From NCBI GenBank assembly GCA_016219985.1, contig JACRJO010000018.1:1-64000 (forward strand): a stretch of DNA of 64,000 bases, read 5' to 3'. Each line of letters starts with the position of its first letter. The stretch's first letter is position 1. The stretch comes from Sphingobacteriales bacterium (GTDB lineage Bacteria; Bacteroidota; Bacteroidia; Chitinophagales; Chitinophagaceae). The notes under the pieces are model-generated. The model was not told the DNA's origin, searched no databases, and was given only the letters and a program-made list of their open reading frames with translations. This document shows, piece by piece, positions 34,555 to 41,211 of the stretch. The position numbers were made by a program, and so were the translations under genes.

Positions 34555-35667
34555 TCACAAACTCCCCACCCCAAACTTCTTATAATACGCCACCAACCAG
34601 GCCACCACTTCATTATAACTTCTTTTCCCCGCCGGCTGGTTATTGGCCCGCAGGAAATGACCATATCCCCAGGCAACCAGGTCTTCTACGGGATTACTGT
34701 ACCTGCGGTAGAAGTCAATGAAAGCCTTTTGGTCCTTTTTCACCTGCGGATGTACTTTTAGCTGGAAAGCTTTGGCGAGTGCTGTATCCCGGCGATAGAC
34801 TTCGCCAAGGGCATAGTTATACATATCGAGGTACATGGAATAACGGAATACGGGGGAATCATAATCATGGCAGGCCAGGAATGCCACAAAATTGGCCTCA
34901 TTCTCCCGGGCATATCCCACCTGGTGGGCCACTTCATGAGTCGTTACAAAGGGTTCCATGAACCGGGGGATCGTTGTATTGACCTGCCCCTCCCCTGAAA
35001 AAGGATTATAATATCCCTGGAACCCGAGATAATTCCCGAGGTAACTGTAAATGGAAGGCTTCACCGATTGGGGGCTATAAGACAGGAAGACGTACCGGGC
35101 CGCAGCCTGCCGGTAGGCTTCCGTGGCACTGCGGAACAGGTTTCTCTTTTTATTAAACGAATCCCGCTGGGCCTCTGTAACAAATGGGGCATATTTATTC
35201 AAACTGGCCTGTAGTGCGCCGGTAAGTGTATCCAGGTCCCGGAGGGAATATGCTTTTACCTCCAGCCCTAACTGGCCGGCAATACCCTGGCGGTTATAAT
35301 TGAGTCCCCATAAAAGGTTGAAGAAAACATAGATGAACAGGACGAAAAAGATCCCCTGCTGGAGCGCTTCCACAAAGAATTTCCGGGTCAGTTGGCGCCG
35401 GAACAGCAGGCGGAAGAATTTCCAGCTCTGAAAAACGATAATGATAATAAGGAAGGCATAAAAAAGATCCCCGATGCTGAACGGGATCCAGCCAAACAGG
35501 TAGCGCTGCGCTTGGGCGATCCGGGGATAGACGCCCAGGCTGTAATTTCTTTCCACCCAATCGGGGTACCAGGAAGCCCATTTGATACCGATAGTAAGCA
35601 GGATCAGGAGTACCCAACTCCAGCTTTTCATAAGCCGGCTAAAAATTCTGGTCAGCAACTGTTGCAA
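34555..35667 (-). CDS. DUF3810 membrane metallopeptidase-like protein
   Basis: 370 residues. Three hydrophobic N-terminal segments (about 15-33, 55-75, 90-118) anchor it. The soluble part has FVTTHEVAHQVGYARENEAN (about 222-241): HEVAH plus a downstream Glu, a gluzincin-like metal site. The C-terminal tail is not family-specific. DUF3810 is of unknown substrate; a membrane protease role is inferred. Its stop is only 7 bp from the inverted-repeat array, shared with the dcd 3' end. Confidence 0.85.
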   Translation of the reverse strand: MQQLLTRIFSRLMKSWSWVLLILLTIGIKWASWYPDWVERNYSLGVYPRIAQAQRYLFGWIPFSIGDLFYAFLIIIIVFQSWKFFRLLFRRQLTRKFFVEALQQGIFFVLFIYVFFNLLWGLNYNRQGIAGQLGLEVKAYSLRDLDTLTGALQASLNKYAPFVTEAQRDSFNKKRNLFRSATEAYRQAAARYVFLSYSPQSVKPSIYSYLGNYLGFQGYYNPFSGEGQVNTTIPRFMEPFVTTHEVAHQVGYARENEANFVAFLACHDYDSPVFRYSMYLDMYNYALGEVYRRDTALAKAFQLKVHPQVKKDQKAFIDFYRRYSNPVEDLVAWGYGHFLRANNQPAGKRSYNEVVAWLVAYYKKFGVGSL

Positions 35668-35765
35668 TCTCTTAAATTTTAAGTACTTTCAAAATCAGGG
35701 GGTTAGCCCGTTGGCGAGGAGCAAAAATAATCGAAAAACAGCCATTTACTTTCCAATTAATCCCT

Positions 35766-35773
35766 TACCTTTG
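35766..35773 (+). promoter_or_regulatory. -7 element TACCTTTG for the DUF177-rpmF-plsX cluster
   Basis: Exact TAnnTTTG match 22 bp before the ATG of the DUF177 gene. A partial TTTA lies near the -33 position. Probably the promoter of the rpmF cluster. Confidence 0.55.
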
Positions 35774-35795
35774 CACACTCTTAAAAAGTTGACCA

Positions 35796-36341
35796 ATGAG
35801 CCGCCGGAGAGAGTTTGAGATCGCGTTTGTAGGGCTAAAACCCGGGGTTCACGAGTACAGCTATGAGATTAATGACCGGTTCTTTGAAGCATTTCAACAA
35901 CAGGACTTCCGCAACTGCAAGGCGCGTGTAAAATTGCTGCTCGACAAAAAAAGCAGTTTTATGCTGCTCAAATTTGAGATTGGCGGTACCCTCGAGGTCA
36001 CCTGCGACCGTTGTAACAACAACCTCCCGCTGGAGCTCTGGGATGAGTTTAGCATCACCGTGAAAATGGTGGAGGAACCGGACCTGATGAATGAACAGGA
36101 AGAGGACCCGGATGTATATTATATCAGTCGAGGGGAAAGTCACCTCGAAGTGGCCGGCTGGATCTATGAGTTTATCAACCTCAGCCTGCCGATGCAGAAA
36201 ACCTGTGATTCTGAAAAAATGGATGGCCCCTATTGTAACCGGGCCGCCCTGGAAATGCTGAAAAAACTGGAAGCCGAGGATGGGGGGAAGAAAGACAACC
36301 CGATCTGGAAAGGCCTGGAAAAATTTAAAGATTTAGATTAA
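35796..36341 (+). CDS. DUF177 (YceD) protein
   Basis: 181 residues. DUF177 proteins precede rpmF widely and are needed in some organisms for 23S rRNA accumulation. Features: LKFEIGGTLEVTCDRCNNNL (about 56-75), with CxxC, then ITVKMVEEPDLMNEQEEDPDVYYI and a WIYEFINLSLPMQKTCDSEK segment (about 123-142). The neighbour order yceD-rpmF-plsX is the classical one. Cytoplasmic; likely an RNA-binding/ribosome-assembly role. Confidence 0.92.
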   Translation: MSRRREFEIAFVGLKPGVHEYSYEINDRFFEAFQQQDFRNCKARVKLLLDKKSSFMLLKFEIGGTLEVTCDRCNNNLPLELWDEFSITVKMVEEPDLMNEQEEDPDVYYISRGESHLEVAGWIYEFINLSLPMQKTCDSEKMDGPYCNRAALEMLKKLEAEDGGKKDNPIWKGLEKFKDLD

Positions 36342-36360
36342 ACGTTTTAATAATTGAGTT

Positions 36361-36555
36361 ATGCCAAATCCGAAACGCAGACATAGTCAGCAAAGAAGTG
36401 CGAAGCGCAGAACGCATTACAAAGCAACTTCTGCCACGTTGACCACAGATACAACCACCGGGGAAACACATCCCCGCCACCGGGCACACGTAAGTGAGGG
36501 CAAGTTGTATTACAAAGGGAAAGTAGTGGCTGAAAAAGCCCCGCTGAAGGCATAG
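36361..36555 (+). CDS. rpmF: 50S ribosomal protein L32
   Basis: 64 residues, usual size. Starts MPNPKRRHSQQRSAKRRTHY with the conserved basic N-terminal pattern and a HRAHVSEGKLYYKGK core. The zinc-binding cysteines of some L32 forms are absent (Cys-minus type). Nineteen bp after the DUF177 stop, so co-transcribed. Confidence 0.97.
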   Translation: MPNPKRRHSQQRSAKRRTHYKATSATLTTDTTTGETHPRHRAHVSEGKLYYKGKVVAEKAPLKA

Positions 36556-36730
36556 TATCTTTTTGCCGGGCACCTTCTCAATTCCAAATCCATTCCCCTC
36601 CTGAGCCGGGATGGCATTTGGAATTTGTCGTTTTATTATTTTGAGGTAACCCGCCCCCGTAGCTTCTCCGGTATAATTATTTTTCATATCATTGATAAGC
36701 GAAGGAGGGTCATCCTGTAATTTTCCTGCT

Positions 36731-37669
36731 ATGGTTATTGGTATCGATATGATGGGTGGTGATTATGCCCCGCTGGAAGCAGTGAAGGGCATCGGTTTGT
36801 ATTTATCAGGGCATACGATCCAGGCTTCCCTGCTGCTGATCGGTGACCGGCCGGCCATTGAAGCCCTGCTTTCCGAACAGGCGATTCCTGCAGATCATAT
36901 AAAAATCATGCATGCGGAGCAGGTCATCGGCATGCACGAACATCCCACCAAAGCGCTGAAAGAAAAACAAAAATCATCAATTGCCATCGGGTTTCACCTG
37001 CTGGCTTCCGGTAAAATAGATGCCTTTATCAGCGCCGGCAATACCGGCGCCATGCTGGTTGGCGCCCTCTTCAGCATCAAGGCTATTGAAGGAGTGATCC
37101 GCCCGACCATTTCCACCATTATCCCCCGGATGAACGGGGCTACCGGGCTGTTACTCGACGTGGGGATCAATGCCGACTGCAAACCAGAACAACTCAACCA
37201 GTTTGCCATCATGGGTTCTGTCTATGCCCAGCTGATCCTCGGTATTGAAAAACCCAAAGTGGGGCTGATGAATGTGGGCGAGGAAGAAGGAAAGGGAAAT
37301 ATCCTGGCGCAGGCCACTTATCCCCTGCTGAAAGAAAACAAGCATATCCATTTCATTGGTAATATCGAAGGCCGCGATGTGCTGACCGACAAAGCCGATG
37401 TCATGGTCTGCGAAGGATTTACCGGCAATATTATTCTCAAACTGGCCGAGTCCCTGTATGAAATTGCACAGGCCCAGTCCCTGAACAACGCTTATTTTAA
37501 CCGCTTTGATTTTGAGATCTACGGCGGCACTCCCGTTCTGGGCGTGGCCAAACCCGTGATCATCGGTCATGGCATTTCCGGCGCAAGGGCCTTTATGAAC
37601 ATGATTCACCTGGCACAGCAAATGATTGAAAAAGATCTGATGGGGAAGATGAAGGAGGAGTTGAGTTGA
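36731..37669 (+). CDS. plsX: Phosphate acyltransferase PlsX
   Basis: 312 residues. Makes acyl-phosphate from acyl-ACP for phospholipid synthesis. The start ATG gives MVIGIDMMGGDYAPLEAVKG, the family N-terminus; an upstream TTG at 36692 in the same frame adds 13 atypical residues. Motifs: AFISAGNTGAMLVGALF (about 109-125), and C-terminal VCEGFTGNIILKLAESLYE. Cytoplasmic, membrane peripheral. The gene ends in a TTGAGAGG array: its TGA (37667-37669) lies inside the first full unit. Confidence 0.95.
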   Translation: MVIGIDMMGGDYAPLEAVKGIGLYLSGHTIQASLLLIGDRPAIEALLSEQAIPADHIKIMHAEQVIGMHEHPTKALKEKQKSSIAIGFHLLASGKIDAFISAGNTGAMLVGALFSIKAIEGVIRPTISTIIPRMNGATGLLLDVGINADCKPEQLNQFAIMGSVYAQLILGIEKPKVGLMNVGEEEGKGNILAQATYPLLKENKHIHFIGNIEGRDVLTDKADVMVCEGFTGNIILKLAESLYEIAQAQSLNNAYFNRFDFEIYGGTPVLGVAKPVIIGHGISGARAFMNMIHLAQQMIEKDLMGKMKEELS

Positions 37670-37729
37670 GAGGTTGAGAGGTTGAGAGGTTGAGAGGTTG
37701 AGGGGTTGAGAAGTTGAAAGGTTGAGGGT
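37661..37729 (+). repeat. TTGAGAGG octamer array overlapping the plsX stop
   Basis: After TTGAG (37661-37665), eight 8-bp units follow in phase from 37666: TTGAGAGG x4, TTGAGGGG, TTGAGAAG, TTGAAAGG, TTGAGGGT. The plsX stop TGA occupies bases 2-4 of the first unit. Related in sequence to the TTGA units of the 34.4 kb inverted repeat. Confidence 0.93.
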
Positions 37730-37887
37730 GGGGCATCGTGTTCAGATCAATATTCTGGGGGGCCGTTCTGAAGCGAAGGAAGAAAAATAGGGCACCCGTG
37801 CAAACGCTCCTGCTTTTTACATAAATACCCTTTTTCCGGTAGAAAATAATCCCCCGCTGCTGATTATCTTTAGGTCAAATTCGAAAC

Positions 37888-38760
37888 TTGACATATCGTT
37901 TCCTGACTGCATTTTTCCTGTTTTTTACCGTACTGCCGGCTCCTGCCCAGCCCGGTCAGCCTGATACGTTCGCAACCAAGCCGTTCTATACACCCAGTAC
38001 CCGTTTGATCGCCCATACGATCGGCAACCGTACGATCATTATTAAAGTGCTGCAATACGGGGAACCCAACGGAATTTATTGTATTAACATGCACGATAAT
38101 GAGGGCACAGCGGTACTGGGGGCTACTCCTGTACTGGAGCAGACCGGGGGTACCCTGATCCGGGTGGAAAATTTTAACCAGCGGCTGATCCGGTTCCGGC
38201 TGAACGGGGTGGTGTACGGGTTCGATCCCAACCGTATCTTTTCGAGAATTGGCATTCAGCAGACCCTGCGTGATAACAAAAGGAGCAACCAGGCCGCCTT
38301 GCTCGAAATTGAAAAATTCGGACAAAAATTATTATCCCTCATCCCCGACAGCGCCAGTATGGTGATTGCCCTGCACAATAATACCAACGACTTGTTTTCG
38401 ATCAAAAGCTATATATCTGGCGGGGTGCGGGAGAAAGATGCCAAAGCCGTTTATTACAATGAAACGCAGGACGTGGATGATATCACGCTTACGACAGACA
38501 GCCTCGTTTACCAGGTAATGGCGGATGCCGGGTACAATGCCATCTGGCAGGATAATGCCAGGGCCAAAAAAGACGGGTCACTCAGTATTTATTGCGGGGA
38601 TTATGGCCGTCGTTATATTAATATCGAGACCGAACACGGCAAAGTGGACCAGTACCGGGAAATGTTTGAAAAACTGGTCGCTTTCCTGCAGAAAGAAAAA
38701 GAAGCGACAGCCCGGCCCGTTGAGGAGCTGACCCGTAAAAATCTATCCCCCAACCAGTAA
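37888..38760 (+). CDS. Uncharacterised secreted protein
   Basis: 290 residues from a TTG giving (M)TYRFLTAFFLFFTVLPAPAQ; no ATG is positioned better for this signal peptide. Residues about 25-280 include VNMHDNEG-like ENFNQRLIRFRLNG and SMVIALHNNTNDLFSIKSYI segments that recall N-acetylmuramoyl-amidase-like or peptidase-like exported proteins, and a YYNETQDVDDITLTTDSLVY region, but no domain is claimed. It lies between plsX and tRNA-Lys. Confidence 0.7.
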   Translation: MTYRFLTAFFLFFTVLPAPAQPGQPDTFATKPFYTPSTRLIAHTIGNRTIIIKVLQYGEPNGIYCINMHDNEGTAVLGATPVLEQTGGTLIRVENFNQRLIRFRLNGVVYGFDPNRIFSRIGIQQTLRDNKRSNQAALLEIEKFGQKLLSLIPDSASMVIALHNNTNDLFSIKSYISGGVREKDAKAVYYNETQDVDDITLTTDSLVYQVMADAGYNAIWQDNARAKKDGSLSIYCGDYGRRYINIETEHGKVDQYREMFEKLVAFLQKEKEATARPVEELTRKNLSPNQ

Positions 38761-38787
38761 AATCTGTTGATAATTAATCGAAAAACT

Positions 38788-38819
38788 TTTGGAACAAAAG
38801 GCTGTAGCCTGTATTTTTG
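38788..38819 (+). promoter_or_regulatory. tRNA-Lys promoter
   Basis: TTTG at 38788-38791 and TATTTTTG at 38812-38819 are separated by 20 bp, a full match to the Bacteroidota TTTG-N19-20-TAnnTTTG promoter. It lies 38 bp before the tRNA-Lys gene. Confidence 0.75.
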
Positions 38820-38857
38820 CACTCCCAATTCCGGTACCTCCCGGGTTGGACAAGGTT

Positions 38858-38930
38858 GATCTCGTAGCTCAGTTGGTAGAGCACAACACTTTTAATGTTG
38901 GGGCCCTGGGTTCGAGTCCCAGCGGGATCA
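38858..38930 (+). tRNA. tRNA-Lys(TTT)
   Basis: Acceptor GATCTCG pairs with CGGGATC (one T-G pair), D-arm AGCTCAGTTGGTAGAGC, anticodon stem CAACA/TGTTG around CTTTTAA (anticodon TTT), T-arm CTGGGTTCGAGTCCCAG. Intact; CCA not encoded. A 17-nt copy of its 3' end lies 99 bp downstream and an inverted copy between. Confidence 0.97.
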
Positions 38931-38941
38931 CGAATGATGAA

Positions 38942-38969
38942 GCCGGCGGTTTATCCGCCGGTTTTTTTA
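38942..38969 (+). terminator. tRNA-Lys terminator
   Basis: CCGGCGG-TTTA-TCCGCCGG hairpin followed by seven T, just after tRNA-Lys. Confidence 0.85.
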
Positions 38970-39030
38970 TGCCCCTCCCGCTGGGCGAGAAGTTTATGCC
39001 GACGAAGGAGGCAAGTCCCAGCGGGATCAC
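38970..39030 (+). repeat. Inverted and direct copies of the tRNA-Lys 3' end
   Basis: AGTCCCAGCGGGATCAC (39014-39030) is an exact 17-nt copy of tRNA-Lys 38915-38931. TCCCGCTGGG (38976-38985) is the reverse complement of CCCAGCGGGA, found in both copies. The 44-nt piece 38970-39013 also has TGCCCCTCC/GGAGGCA-type ends. This looks like the 3' remnant of a second tRNA-Lys with an inserted palindromic segment, or an integration scar. Confidence 0.8.
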
Positions 39031-39068
39031 AACCCAAAAAGCCTGGCAGTTGCCAGGCTTTTTGGGTA
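39031..39068 (+). terminator. Second terminator-like hairpin
   Basis: AAAAAGCCTGGCAGTTGCCAGGCTTTTT: a perfect stem with T-run, directly after the second tRNA-Lys 3' end copy, as if a second tRNA with its own terminator had been there. Confidence 0.85.
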
Positions 39069-39120
39069 AATGACAAGAACCACGCCTCGCCTGACGGCGG
39101 GCTAAGATACCAAGAACCCT

Positions 39121-39160
39121 GCCTACTCGCCTCGCGGCGAAGCGGGCCGGACAGGCCGGC
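39121..39160. repeat. Long-form palindromic element copy 2
   Basis: Forty nucleotides whose reverse complement reads GCCGGCCTGTCCGGCCCGCT and continues TCGCCGCGAGGCGAGTAGGC; about 33 nt match the element in the tRNA-Leu D-loop (24781-24823) with two substitutions and one indel. It lies in non-coding DNA 190 bp beyond tRNA-Lys. A shorter related piece, GCCTCGCCTGACGGCGGGC, is at 39084-39102. Confidence 0.9.
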
Positions 39161-39333
39161 AAATAAGCACCAATAACAAAATCCCAAACCTCCCTCCCGG
39201 AGCATAGTTTGGATTTTGAGGCCTCACAATTCCTGATTCACTAATCACCCATCGACCTAAAAAACACGCCAGGTAGTATCGAAATAATATCAAACGGGAA
39301 ATCCATAGCCAGGGTCATCTGACAACTGCCAGA
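39161..39333. other. Non-coding stretch with an imperfect hairpin
   Basis: No gene. An imperfect inverted repeat CAAAATCCCAAAC/GTTTGGATTTTG (about 39178-39218) is visible. Nothing else is supported. Together with the tRNA, repeats and terminators, the gene-free region runs from 38761 to 39442. Confidence 0.4.
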
Positions 39334-39381
39334 GACTTCCACTACTGACTACTGACTACCGGCTAAAGACTACAGACTCCC
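39334..39381. repeat. GACTACY heptamer array
   Basis: Units GACTTCC, ACTACT (one base short), GACTACT, GACTACC, GGCTAAA, GACTACA, GACTCCC. It matches the arrays at 62.3 kb and 48.2 kb in unit type. It lies 36 bp before the SDR promoter-like box. Confidence 0.7.
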
Positions 39382-39416
39382 CCTCACCCCGACTTTTTTC
39401 TTGCCCGATTTTAAAG

Positions 39417-39424
39417 TAGGTTTG
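39417..39424 (+). promoter_or_regulatory. -7 element TAGGTTTG for the SDR gene
   Basis: Exact TAnnTTTG match 19 bp before the ATG at 39443; the -33 box is not clear. Confidence 0.45.
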
Positions 39425-39442
39425 TGCAATAATCCTTTCACC

Positions 39443-40252
39443 ATGTCCACTTACTTTAAAGATAAGGTTGTTGTCGTAACCGGCGGTACCGACGGAATCG
39501 GGAAAGCGCTCGTGGAAAAATTGCTTGATATGGGCGCCAAAGTTGCCACCTGCGGGCGCAACCACGACAAACTTTACCAGTTGCAGGCGCAGCATCCTTC
39601 CGCCGCCCTCCATACCATGGTGGCCGATGTGAGCAGCGAAAACGATTGCCGCCGCTTTATAGAAACCACGATCAAAATATTCGGCGGCATCGATGTGCTG
39701 ATCAATAATGCCGGGATCTCGATGCGGGCCTTATTAAAAGACGCCGGCACGGATGTGTTTAAAAAAGTAATGGACATCAACTATTTTGGCGTGATCTATT
39801 GCACCAAATACGCCCTGGATTCCATCATTGAACGGAAGGGAACGATTGTAGGCGTCTCCTCCATTGCGGGTTACCGGGGACTGCCCGGCCGCAGCGGGTA
39901 CTCCGCCAGTAAATTCGCCCTGCAGGGCTGGCTCGAATCCATCAAAACCGAACTGATGCCCGATGGCGTGCACGTGATGTGGGTCTGTCCCGGCTTCACC
40001 ACCTCCAATATCCGCAATGCAGCCCTCAATAAAGACGCAGACTCCCATGGCGAAACCCCCATGGACGAAAGCAGGATGATGCCGGCGGATGAATGTGCCG
40101 GGCATATCCTGGCCGCCATCCGGAAGAAGAAAAGAACCCTGGTACTCACGTTTACGGGCAAACGAACCGTATTTATGCAGAAATTCATGGCCGGGCTGGC
40201 CGATAAAATGGTCTATAGATTTTTCTTTAAAGACGGCAAACTGATCAAATAG
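39443..40252 (+). CDS. Short-chain dehydrogenase/reductase
   Basis: 269 residues from MSTYFKDKVVVVTGGTDGIG; an upstream in-frame start at 39401 adds 14 atypical residues before the family start. Rossmann motif TGGTDGIG (about 14-21), NNAG at about 92-95 (LINNAGISMR), the catalytic Ser in GVSSIAGYRG (about 137-146) and YSASKFAL (Tyr and Lys, about 153-160). It resembles the 3-oxoacyl-reductase/retinol-type SDRs; the substrate cannot be set from sequence. It is followed 30 bp later by the SAM hydrolase gene. Confidence 0.92.
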   Translation: MSTYFKDKVVVVTGGTDGIGKALVEKLLDMGAKVATCGRNHDKLYQLQAQHPSAALHTMVADVSSENDCRRFIETTIKIFGGIDVLINNAGISMRALLKDAGTDVFKKVMDINYFGVIYCTKYALDSIIERKGTIVGVSSIAGYRGLPGRSGYSASKFALQGWLESIKTELMPDGVHVMWVCPGFTTSNIRNAALNKDADSHGETPMDESRMMPADECAGHILAAIRKKKRTLVLTFTGKRTVFMQKFMAGLADKMVYRFFFKDGKLIK

Positions 40253-40282
40253 TCAACCTGAATCCCTAAACCTGTCCCCGTT

Positions 40283-41092
40283 TTGCCTTTACTAACCCTG
40301 ACATCGGATATTGGTAGTCCCGATTACCTCGTGGGCGCGATCAAGGCACAACTGTTACAGGCCAACCCGGATTTTAGGCTGATCGATATTTCGCATACCC
40401 TCGCCCCCTTCAATTATCCGCAGGCCGCTTATGTATGCCGCAGCGCCATCCGGCAGTTTCCCGACTTCAGCTACCACCTGATCCTGGTGAACCTGTTTGA
40501 AAAAAAACCGGAGCAATTGCTGCTGGCTTTTCACCGGAACCAGTACTTTCTCTGTGCAGACAACGGGTTGCTGACCATGATCCTCGAGGATACTCCCGAA
40601 GTGATCATCGGCCTGCCCTTAGACAAAGCAGCCACGAAGAATACCCTTTATCTCAGTTCCGTGATGGGCAAAGCAGTGGATCAGCTGGTAAAAGGCGAAC
40701 CCATCCAGCGCATCGGGATCCCGGATGTCAGCTACCTGGAGAAAAGACACCTGCGGCCCATGCTGGATAATAATTCCATCGAAGGACAGATCATCTTCAT
40801 TGACAGTTTTGAAAATGTGATCGTGAATATCACCCGTGAACAGTTCGAGGAACAACGGAACGGGAGGCCTTTTACGATCGTATTTAAAAGAGACGAAGTA
40901 ATTGACCGGATCAGCGATAGCTATGCCGATGTGCCCGAGGGAGAAAAACTCGCCCTCTTCAACAGCGCCGGCTACCTGGAAATTGCCATCAACAAAGGGA
41001 ATGCTGCGGGTCTCTTCGGGTTGAAAGGCTTCTCCGAAAAAATGATGCAGAGCCAGCTCTCTTACCAAACGGTGCGGGTATATTTTACTTAA
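40283..41092 (+). CDS. SAM hydrolase / SAM-dependent halogenase family (DUF62)
   Basis: 269 residues from a TTG giving (M)PLLTLTSDIGSPDYLVGAIK. The family N-terminal motif TLTSDIGSPDYLVGAIKAQL (about 4-23), the PADNG-like CADNGLLTMILE segment (about 91-102), and the C-terminal INKGNAAGLFGLKGF are present. Most bacterial members hydrolyse SAM to adenosine and methionine; chlorinases share the fold. Same strand and 30 bp downstream of the SDR gene. Confidence 0.9.
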   Translation: MPLLTLTSDIGSPDYLVGAIKAQLLQANPDFRLIDISHTLAPFNYPQAAYVCRSAIRQFPDFSYHLILVNLFEKKPEQLLLAFHRNQYFLCADNGLLTMILEDTPEVIIGLPLDKAATKNTLYLSSVMGKAVDQLVKGEPIQRIGIPDVSYLEKRHLRPMLDNNSIEGQIIFIDSFENVIVNITREQFEEQRNGRPFTIVFKRDEVIDRISDSYADVPEGEKLALFNSAGYLEIAINKGNAAGLFGLKGFSEKMMQSQLSYQTVRVYFT

Positions 41093-41180
41093 ACTTTATT
41101 CGCCCGGCCGCCCCAAGTACGAAAGTTTTCCTAAATTGCCAAAACCGGAAGGACGGAAATGAAATCTACGGCTGAAACCC

Positions 41181-41188
41181 TATTTTTG
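41181..41188 (+). promoter_or_regulatory. -7 element TATTTTTG before the DUF2723 gene
   Basis: Exact TAnnTTTG match 24 bp before the ATG at 41212; the -33 box is not clear. Gives a short leader. Confidence 0.5.
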
Positions 41189-41211
41189 CTGTCGCCATAC
41201 CGTTTGCGGGT

